This document shows positions 1-5,114 of a DNA stretch of 5,114 bases, piece by piece. The translations under genes and the position numbers were made by a program. The notes under the pieces were generated by a model. That model made no database searches. It worked only from the letters and a program-made list of their open reading frames with translations, and was not told where the DNA came from. The DNA lies in contig JALVQM010000252.1 in assembly GCA_027025615.1 (NCBI GenBank), positions 1 through 5,114 on the forward strand. Reading direction: 5' to 3'. The number at the start of each line of letters is the position of its first letter. The stretch's first letter is position 1. The DNA comes from Desulfobacteraceae bacterium. GTDB taxonomy: Bacteria > Desulfobacterota > Desulfobacteria > Desulfobacterales > Desulfosarcinaceae.

Positions 1-574
1 AATTTATCAGCGAAATCAGGTTTTCCCGGTCGCGGGTACTGACCTTGATGACACCCTCGCCCCCGTAGCGTTGCAAAGGTTTGACAATCATGGCTCCCCC
101 GAAGTCTTCAATAATCTTTTTCAGCCTCTTGGGGTCGCGTGAGACGTGGGTTTCGGGAATTATGTCAGGGAAATTCAGAGTGTAGAGCTTACTGTTGCCC
201 AGTATCTGGCCGGTGGTGTGGTTGATCATGAACACTTTCTGGGCTACAGGTTGTAAAAATTCCAGGGTTTGATAGTTAAGGGGTGGGTTTTTCCTCAGAA
301 ACAGGGCGTCAAGATCCGTAATTGTTTCAAAAATAAGCTCGTCTTTCTTAAGGCATTTTATCAATTCACGCCAGTATTTCTTTAAGGAAAGTCCCCTTGC
401 AACGGTGATGTTGCGCATCCTGGCCACCACTTCATTGCCGCGTATATAGACGTCATGAGGTTCCAGAAAATATACGGTGTGGCCGCGCTGATTGCATTCG
501 TACATCAAGTGGCTGGTGGTTTCCCAAACCGGATCGATGGATTCCAGATGGTCCATCAAAAATGCGATTTTCAT
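1..574 (-). CDS. gshB: Glutathione synthase-like ATP-grasp enzyme, 3' part missing (window edge)
   Basis: I translated this frame by hand: ATG at 574-572, then 191 codons open to the left edge. Family knowledge: GshB joins gamma-glutamylcysteine to glycine with ATP in the cytoplasm. Seen: the N-terminal domain opens MKIAFLMD, has FLEPHDVYIRGNEVVAR at about residues 36-52, and the family motif LRKNPP at 93-98 (LMRKDPP in E. coli GshB). The ATP-grasp part begins around NSKLY (127-131) and includes IVKPL (162-166) followed by a glycine-rich loop, YGGEG (170-174). K129 and K164 align with the two ATP-contacting lysines of the E. coli enzyme (K125, K160). E. coli GshB is 316 residues, so about 60% is visible and the C-terminal catalytic part is not. 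The ATG overlaps the upstream stop codon (ATGA, 574-571) and has an AGGA ribosome binding site, which fixes the start. A different ATP-grasp ligase of GshB type acting on another substrate remains possible. Confidence 0.85.
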   Translation of the reverse strand, partial: MKIAFLMDHLESIDPVWETTSHLMYECNQRGHTVYFLEPHDVYIRGNEVVARMRNITVARGLSLKKYWRELIKCLKKDELIFETITDLDALFLRKNPPLNYQTLEFLQPVAQKVFMINHTTGQILGNSKLYTLNFPDIIPETHVSRDPKRLKKIIEDFGGAMIVKPLQRYGGEGVIKVSTRDRENLISLIN

Positions 575-3500
575 GGTTTTTCCTGCTGCCCGCTTGGCAT
601 TGTTTTAAAACCGGTGTCTTCTTCGGATTTCCCCTGTAAGGAATTGGCCGTTATTTTGCTGTGCAAGGCCCGGATCCGTCCACTTAAAACCCTACAGATG
701 GCAAGTGGAATCTGGGGGTATTCATGGACAATTTCTTCGAATTCAAGCTTGTTGACACTTAGTATGTGGCACGCGGAAAGTGTCCTGATGGTGGCGGTCC
801 GGGGTATATTTTCAAATAGAGCCATTTCGCCGAAATAGTCACCGGCATTAATCTTGTCCAGTTCCAGATTGCTGCCGTCAGGTTGGCGTTTGCAAACGGC
901 AACCTGACCTTCGATTATCAGATAGAGAGTATCGCCAGGTTCACCTTCCTTAATTACTATGCTGTTTTCAGGGAAACTTTTCTGCTGAGTTACCGAGGCT
1001 ACCGCGGCAAGCTCGTTGATTGTCAATTCCTTGAAAATTGCGACGCCCTTTAACCTTAGTATGATATCAGGCAATGTCAATGGTGCCAACATACCATGAT
1101 CCTCCTCTGGTGACAATTGGGAATGCTTATCATTAAGTTTAACGGCCAGTCTGCTTATTTCCCTGTCATCATGGGAACTCAATGCAACAAGGATATCTTT
1201 GTCCACTGCAAGACTGTTAATCTGGGCCACGGCATACAGGGTCAGCAGGACCGACAGGCGGTCGTCGCGCTGAAGCAGGTGATGGCAAAGCTCTTTGATC
1301 CGGTCTGCATATGTCGGTATATTCAGCAGCCTGCATACAGCGGCCGGAGGAGTGGCAACAGCTTCAGTATTGAGCAGGGGTATCAGTAACTTGCCCAAGG
1401 CCCGGTCAAGCGAATCTTCCAGGGCTTCTATACTGTTTGCTTTCTGGCGGGGATCGGATGACTTGATACCCCGGATAATTATTTTCATCTGTCCGCTTGT
1501 ATCCTGTATAGCAAGGACTCTTAGCACATTTTCAGTAATGGCCCATCGCTGCTGATCGAGGTGTTCACGGAGAAGACGGCTGGCAGAGGTATCCGGCCAG
1601 GTTGCCACCCCGAGACTTTCAGCCCAGTACATGTATGCACCCCGGATTTGGTTGCGGGCAAAACGAAACACGTCCAGATTTTTTATCTGGAGCTGATCCA
1701 GAAGTTTGAAAAGCTTATCGCGTACCTTTCTGTTAGATGTGGCCAGGGCTTTTATCAGGGTCTTGCCGTCGACAAAGTCGGCTTCGGCGATTTTCCAGAA
1801 TGCCTTGTCGCTGATTTGTTGATCATTGTCTGCCAGCAGCTCCAGGACGGTTTTAAGGCTGGTTTTGTCCTTGACGGGGAAGCCTTCCAGGGCGGCAGCC
1901 CGTACGTGCGCATCGGGATGTTTCAGAAATTTGGCCAGGGTTGGGCCGGGGTTGATCACTTCGAGTCTGCAAAAAGCAGTGATTATGTCGGGCAACAAGG
2001 TCGCATCCCGGCAGGAGGCAAGTTGGGCTATGACAAGAGGGGCGAATTCGGTTTGGCCGGTCAGGCCGGCGGCAATTATTCCGGCCCTGCGTACCTGGGG
2101 ATCCGGATCTGCAATCCACTTTTCTATGGTCTGTCCGGCAGTTCCTGGTGCCTGGAAGAAAATGCCGGCCAGTGCATAGGCCCGGATGCGGGGATCATCT
2201 GCATCGAGAAAGGGCCGACGGTCGAAAAGGGCGGCTGTATGGGGATTCAACCTGTTGAGGGTTTGCAATACGGCCAGTGTAAGTTCAGATTGCTGTTTGT
2301 CCGCCAAGCCGGTCAGCATGGGGATTGCCTCTTTCCCCATATCCGAGGGGACCAGTTTCAGCAGTTCAATCTGGGTAGCCGTGTCAAGCGATCCGATGCG
2401 TTTCAGAAGCAAGGCGGGCCACTGGGGTGCCTTCAGGCGGGCAAGCAGTCTGGCATACCAGAGCATGTTTTCTCCGCTGGCATTCTCAAATGCTTCGGCC
2501 AGGCTTTGCTGGATCTTTTTATCGTTGAACAATTGGGCTATTTCGCTGTCCTGCATGGATTTAAGGTTCAGCTGGTTTCGTGCGACCAGGTCCAGCAGGA
2601 TCGAGGCATACTTTTTTTTCAACACGAAAGGAGCTGCCAGCCAGGCCAGGACAAATGGCAGGGCCACCAGGGAAAGGTAGCGGGGATGAAAATAAATATC
2701 CGACAGCAGGATCAAGGCCGAGCCCAGTAAAAGAGCCAGCCTGACCACCGTGCCCCTTAAAAACGGTCTGACCATGGAGCGGTAGGTCTCGGGAAACAAG
2801 CCGGTCAGCACAGCGTTGGCAGGTGTGTTGATTGTAATCCGGATTATATTGGTCGACATGCGGGCATAAATTGCTGCTATCAGGTCAAATCGCAGCAGGA
2901 AGGCCATGAAAGCCAGGATATAGTTGAAAGGGTGGAACATCAAGGCCACCGGCAAGCCCCAACGCCCGTAGATTTTGCCCACGAAAAGAAGAATGATAAG
3001 ATTTATTATATTGAGAATTCCCCTGAAATAACTAAAAAATATAATCATTCCTGTTTCACTGGCGTAGTAACTGTCGATGGCATAGTTGAACTGATAATTC
3101 AAAATGGGAATTACCACGTTGGGCATAAAAGTGAGCACCACCATGATTTTCAGCAAAACAGAAGATTTCAGCATTTTACCTATGGTCTTGAAACGTTGGC
3201 CAGCTGAAATATTATTTTGAGTTCTTTTTTGCTTAGAAGATAAAGTCAGCAGGGTTGGAAAGCGACGCATCATAACCCAGACCAGGCTGCCGCCCAAAAA
3301 GGTAACGGCAGTGTAAACCACCAGGAGGTTGTCGAACCGGAGCCATTTTACCAAGGCGGGAGTTCCAAAGCTGCCCAGAATTTGCCCGATAACTCCCCCT
3401 GCTGTTATCAGGGGAAAAAGGCGCTTGGATTGGCGGGTATTGAACAGATCATTGGCAAGATTCCAGAACAGCATTGCCAGTAAAACTTCGTATTGCGATT

Positions 3501-3858
3501 TGAGCATGAACAGGGCCGGGTAAATCAGATCAATGCCCAGGGGCACCACCGCCCTGACTAAAATAATCGTCAAACCGCAAAACAGGAATTGAAAGGCCAG
3601 CAGGCGGGAAACGGCAACCCGTTGGAGCAGACCCGCCATCAATCCCATGATTAACAAGGTCGCGATGGCGTTGAGCATTGTAACAACGGGCATGAACTCA
3701 ACGCCGAAACGCTTTAAAAATGCGGTTTCAGCATAATTGTTCAACAGCATGCCCGAAGTGCGCACAACGAACAGCAAAACTGCTGTCCACATGAAAAGGC
3801 CGATCTCCTTTTCATGGATATCCAGCCAGCCGGTTACCCTTTTCGACAGGGAGGTCAT
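571..3858 (-). CDS. NTT/Tlc-like membrane transporter fused to HEAT-type repeats and a cyclic-nucleotide-binding domain
   Basis: A 1095-residue, three-part protein. Residues about 20-415 are strongly hydrophobic, with roughly 11-12 membrane segments (for example 21-40, 56-76, 86-106, 176-196, 270-293, 368-386, 393-413). The stretch FWNLAND (131-137) followed by SKRLFPL (144-150) and a glycine-rich AGGVIGQ resembles the ATP/ADP translocase (Tlc/NTT) signature FWxxANE...AKRFYPL. Residues about 430-910 are alpha-helical repeats of HEAT type, clearest at DPDPQVRRAGIIAAG (584-598), HPDAHVRAAALEGF (647-660) and SNRKVRDKLFKLL (708-720). Residues about 938-1065 form a cNMP-binding domain with EGEPGDTLYLIIEGQ (971-985) and the phosphate-binding cassette FGEMALFENIPRTAT (1009-1023). 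Rickettsial Tlc proteins are about 500 residues, so over half of this protein is extra. Transport substrate is unknown; ADP/ATP exchange should not be assumed. Inferred: inner membrane, with soluble modules cytoplasmic. The start lies 6 nt after the upstream stop, with only a weak AAGGG 12 nt before the ATG, suggesting translational coupling. Confidence 0.88.
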   Translation of the reverse strand: MTSLSKRVTGWLDIHEKEIGLFMWTAVLLFVVRTSGMLLNNYAETAFLKRFGVEFMPVVTMLNAIATLLIMGLMAGLLQRVAVSRLLAFQFLFCGLTIILVRAVVPLGIDLIYPALFMLKSQYEVLLAMLFWNLANDLFNTRQSKRLFPLITAGGVIGQILGSFGTPALVKWLRFDNLLVVYTAVTFLGGSLVWVMMRRFPTLLTLSSKQKRTQNNISAGQRFKTIGKMLKSSVLLKIMVVLTFMPNVVIPILNYQFNYAIDSYYASETGMIIFFSYFRGILNIINLIILLFVGKIYGRWGLPVALMFHPFNYILAFMAFLLRFDLIAAIYARMSTNIIRITINTPANAVLTGLFPETYRSMVRPFLRGTVVRLALLLGSALILLSDIYFHPRYLSLVALPFVLAWLAAPFVLKKKYASILLDLVARNQLNLKSMQDSEIAQLFNDKKIQQSLAEAFENASGENMLWYARLLARLKAPQWPALLLKRIGSLDTATQIELLKLVPSDMGKEAIPMLTGLADKQQSELTLAVLQTLNRLNPHTAALFDRRPFLDADDPRIRAYALAGIFFQAPGTAGQTIEKWIADPDPQVRRAGIIAAGLTGQTEFAPLVIAQLASCRDATLLPDIITAFCRLEVINPGPTLAKFLKHPDAHVRAAALEGFPVKDKTSLKTVLELLADNDQQISDKAFWKIAEADFVDGKTLIKALATSNRKVRDKLFKLLDQLQIKNLDVFRFARNQIRGAYMYWAESLGVATWPDTSASRLLREHLDQQRWAITENVLRVLAIQDTSGQMKIIIRGIKSSDPRQKANSIEALEDSLDRALGKLLIPLLNTEAVATPPAAVCRLLNIPTYADRIKELCHHLLQRDDRLSVLLTLYAVAQINSLAVDKDILVALSSHDDREISRLAVKLNDKHSQLSPEEDHGMLAPLTLPDIILRLKGVAIFKELTINELAAVASVTQQKSFPENSIVIKEGEPGDTLYLIIEGQVAVCKRQPDGSNLELDKINAGDYFGEMALFENIPRTATIRTLSACHILSVNKLEFEEIVHEYPQIPLAICRVLSGRIRALHSKITANSLQGKSEEDTGFKTMPSGQQEKP
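581..584 (-). promoter_or_regulatory. Ribosome binding site of the gshB-like gene
   Basis: On the minus strand AGGA lies 6 nt before the ATG at 574-572, inside the last codons of the upstream gene. It supports independent reinitiation at the ATGA overlap and decides the start. Confidence 0.6.
659..1047 (-). other. Cyclic-nucleotide-binding domain (within the transporter fusion)
   Basis: This is the segment encoding about residues 938-1066 of the fusion. It shows the usual order of a CAP-family effector domain: a helix (FKELTINELAAVA), beta strands with EGEPGDTLYLI, a GQVAV strand, then the phosphate-binding cassette. E1011 (expected to contact the ribose 2'-hydroxyl) and R1020 (expected to contact the cyclic phosphate) are both present, so ligand binding looks intact. 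The residue after the arginine is T1021; Thr here is associated with cGMP preference in eukaryotic PKG, but bacterial proteins often have Ser or Thr there without that meaning. No DNA-binding helix-turn-helix or kinase follows: only about 30 polar residues remain before the stop. Confidence 0.85.
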
Positions 3859-3864
3859 GGGTGA

Positions 3865-4722
3865 TCAACGCCCTTCTTCCGATGGCTTGGGACGTCCGGA
3901 CAGGTCCATTTCCATTACCAGCCGAAAGCCCGTTGTCCGCAGGCGGCTTGAAGGGTGTGCAAAGGCCCGGTTTGCCGAGCGGCAGTGGTAGCCGTATTTG
4001 AACCAACTTCCCCCACGTCTTATGCGTGCGTTTCCGTTTGCCGGGCCCCGGGGGTCTGTCTGGTCAAGGCCGGAATAACTGGCATACCAATCCTGCACCC
4101 ATTCCCAGACGTTTCCATGCATATCGTAGAGTCCCCATTTGTTGGGGCTGTAACTTTTGACAGGTGCCGGGCTGTTGAGGGGCAAACCATGGGAGCGGAT
4201 ATATTCCCGGCACCTGGAGAACTTGTTACTGTTGGCGTACATGGCCCTGGAGCAATCGATCCGGTTTCCCCAGCTATAGGCAGTTGTACTGCCGGCCCGG
4301 GCGGAGTATTCCCATTCGGCTTCTGTCGGCAGCCGGTAGTGCCATGAGTCACGAGTGTTTAGTCTGGCAATAAAACGCTTGACGTCGTGCCAGCAGATTC
4401 TTGTAACTGGAAGGTCGTCCGGTCCTCGCCAGCGCATCATCATGCCCTTTCCCATCAATGCACGCCACTGCCCCAGGGTAACCTCGGTTGTCTGCATGAA
4501 AAAAGGATGTGAAATTGTAACCCTGTGTTGAATTTCACCGGGGTCACGGTAAGGTTCGTCAGGGGGGCTGCCCATTAGAAAACTTCCGGCAGGCAGCAGC
4601 ACAAATTCCATTCCCAGCCGGTTACGGACTTTTTGAAAAGGTTCGATAGCAAGGCCGGGACTTGCAAGGGCTAAAGTTAAAAGCAGCACGGATATAAAGT
4701 AACAAGACCTAGGAATTTTCAT
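3865..4722 (-). CDS. Exported SUMF1 / formylglycine-generating-enzyme-family protein
   Basis: A 285-residue protein. Residues 1-25 look like a Sec signal peptide: basic start MKIPR, hydrophobic core FISVLLLTLALA, probable signal peptidase I cleavage after A25 (PGLA/IE), with no lipobox. Residues about 35-270 are the FGE-sulfatase domain: GMEFVLLPAGSFLMGSP (37-53), TTEVTLGQW (78-86), RLPTEAEWEYSARAG (130-144), GLYDMHGNVWEWVQDWY (197-213), RRGGSW (235-240) and the ending TTGFRLV (263-269). The copper-binding cysteine pair of true aerobic FGE is incomplete: aligned on GGSW, the first cysteine is K242 and only C247 remains. It is therefore unlikely to make formylglycine; the family also includes non-FGE enzymes (such as EgtB and PvdO types) and proteins of unknown role, and I cannot choose among these. 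No sulfatase gene is visible nearby. The start is set by the signal peptide and a GGAG site 7 nt upstream. It is the first gene of the operon, 6 nt before the transporter fusion. Confidence 0.88.
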   Translation of the reverse strand: MKIPRSCYFISVLLLTLALASPGLAIEPFQKVRNRLGMEFVLLPAGSFLMGSPPDEPYRDPGEIQHRVTISHPFFMQTTEVTLGQWRALMGKGMMMRWRGPDDLPVTRICWHDVKRFIARLNTRDSWHYRLPTEAEWEYSARAGSTTAYSWGNRIDCSRAMYANSNKFSRCREYIRSHGLPLNSPAPVKSYSPNKWGLYDMHGNVWEWVQDWYASYSGLDQTDPRGPANGNARIRRGGSWFKYGYHCRSANRAFAHPSSRLRTTGFRLVMEMDLSGRPKPSEEGR

Positions 4723-4729
4723 CGAGCGG

Positions 4730-4733
4730 CTCC
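4730..4733 (-). promoter_or_regulatory. Ribosome binding site of the SUMF1-family gene
   Basis: On the minus strand GGAG sits 7 nt before the ATG at 4722-4720. This is the strongest ribosome binding site in the operon and supports the start that includes the signal peptide. Confidence 0.65.
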
Positions 4734-4793
4734 GTCAATGTTTTAGTGACAGGTCAATGGCTTGGTCGAAAACCTTTGTGAAACCTTACAGAT

Positions 4794-4823
4794 ATACTAA
4801 CCATAAACTGCCGGTTACGGCAA
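4794..4823 (-). promoter_or_regulatory. Weak sigma70-like promoter candidate for the operon
   Basis: On the minus strand TTGCCG (4823-4818) and TAGTAT (4799-4794) are 18 nt apart, each matching four of six consensus bases. It would give a leader of roughly 65 nt before the SUMF1-family gene. The position is sensible and no better pair was noticed, but matches this weak are common by chance. The -35 box lies inside a small hairpin, TGCCG-GTTA-CGGCA (4809-4822). Confidence 0.2.
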
Positions 4824-4829
4824 ACAACT

Positions 4830-4878
4830 ATTTTCAGCTTTACGTTGCAGGGCATCAGGGCCGGCAGAAGCTGAAAAT
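4830..4878. repeat. Perfect 11-bp inverted repeat upstream of the operon
   Basis: ATTTTCAGCTT at 4830-4840 is the exact reverse complement of AAGCTGAAAAT at 4868-4878, with 27 nt between the arms. It lies about 110-160 bp upstream of the first start codon, just upstream of the promoter candidate. It could be an operator, an RNA stem-loop or a remnant of a mobile-element end. It lacks a U-tract after the second arm in either direction, so it does not look like an intrinsic terminator. Confidence 0.6.
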
Positions 4879-5114
4879 TATGTAACATGTGTTCGATTGA
4901 CGATGTTGCAGTTACGGTTTGCCATCATAAAAAGAGTGCTGTAAGGTTGTGATGGTTTTGGCATAAGTCCGGTTATGACCGCCAAGGACAGCCTGACAAA
5001 CGAGCCGGGAGCAAATACCTGATAAAAAGCAGTACTTGTTGGTGCCCTTCAATGCCAGCGGGACAAAACGCAACAGGGATATGGGACTTTGGCGCCGGAT
5101 ATCAGGTTATAAGG

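Larger units (their letters stand above)
4723..5114. other. Non-coding region upstream of the operon, no gene recognised
   Basis: A 392-nt stretch with no frame that I recognise as a gene on either strand. It contains the ribosome binding site, the promoter candidate and several inverted repeats: 11 bp at 4830-4840/4868-4878, 7 bp at 4808-4814/4861-4867, 7 bp at 4819-4825/4917-4923, and 8 bp at 5017-5024/5100-5107. GTTACGG also occurs twice directly (4814-4820 and 4911-4917). Beyond about 4930 I see nothing convincing apart from the last 8-bp pair, which is within chance expectation. A gene in either orientation could begin or end just past the right edge. Confidence 0.5.

Noticed and set aside
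1561..2730. Long plus-strand open frame (389 codons) antisense to the HEAT-repeat region.
   Set aside because: It lies entirely opposite a well-supported coding region, has low-complexity Gly/Gln-rich content and no family motif. It is a mirror of the codon bias of the real gene.
2980..3240. AT-rich patch inside the transporter gene, considered as a sign of insertion or recombination.
   Set aside because: It encodes Ile/Phe/Asn/Tyr-rich membrane segments and a polar loop; the amino-acid content accounts for the composition and the frame is unbroken.
3955..4352. Open frames on both strands over the SUMF1-family gene.
   Set aside because: They are shadows of the gene, whose SUMF1 motifs are continuous in the called frame.
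4775..4792. Possible CRP-type site, TGTGA followed by AACCTT.
   Set aside because: Only one half-site matches; the expected TCACA is absent (ACAGA instead). Proposing it because of the cNMP domain would be circular.
4757..4885. Plus-strand 42-codon frame starting ATG GCT TGG and ending TAA, divergent from the operon.
   Set aside because: An open run of this length is not rare in random sequence (about 1 in 8 for a given ATG). The upstream AGG is only 4 nt from the ATG, the product is unrecognised, and the frame overlaps the promoter candidate and the inverted repeat.
5017..5107. 8-bp inverted repeat ACCTGATA / TATCAGGT.
   Set aside because: With arms about 75 nt apart, one such pair is expected by chance in a region of this size.
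5052..5114. Plus-strand frame opening with ATG (peptide begins MPAGQNATGIWDFGAG) and still open at the right edge.
   Set aside because: Only 21 codons are visible, there is no clear ribosome binding site, and no family is recognisable. It could be a gene start, but nothing beyond the open frame supports it.
5049..5114. Minus-strand frame entering from the right edge and ending in TGA, a possible end of an upstream gene.
   Set aside because: About 21 codons with no recognisable motif; equally likely by chance.

Overview
The window is mostly one compact operon read on the minus strand. It holds three genes in transcription order (right to left): a secreted formylglycine-generating-enzyme-like (SUMF1-family) protein at 4722-3865, a 1095-residue fusion of a nucleotide-transporter-like membrane domain with HEAT-type repeats and a cyclic-nucleotide-binding domain at 3858-571, and the first 191 codons of a glutathione-synthase-like ATP-grasp enzyme (gshB-like) at 574-1, which runs off the left edge. 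The first two genes are 6 nt apart. The second and third overlap by 4 nt (ATGA). No terminator or obvious internal promoter separates them, so one polycistronic mRNA with translational coupling is the simplest reading.

The right end, 4723-5114, has no recognisable gene. It holds the ribosome binding site of the first gene, a weak promoter candidate, and a cluster of inverted repeats, the best being a perfect 11-bp pair at 4830-4840 / 4868-4878. Two short plus-strand reading frames there were considered and not called.

The organism is a bacterium of intermediate GC content. The mix of a Gram-negative-style export signal, a GshB-type glutathione synthase and an NTT-HEAT-cNMP fusion would suit a free-living proteobacterium or Desulfobacterota-like lineage. 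This is inference from gene content; there is no rRNA or other phylogenetic marker in the window.

Working together: the transporter-like protein probably sits in the inner membrane with its HEAT and cNMP modules in the cytoplasm, where a nucleotide could gate transport or partner binding. The SUMF1-like protein is exported and would act on the other face of the membrane. The GshB-like enzyme makes a peptide bond in the cytoplasm using ATP. A shared role, such as nucleotide-sensing control of thiol or peptide metabolism, is speculation supported only by the tight gene coupling. The most unusual element is the transporter-HEAT-cNMP fusion and its coupling to a gshB-like gene.
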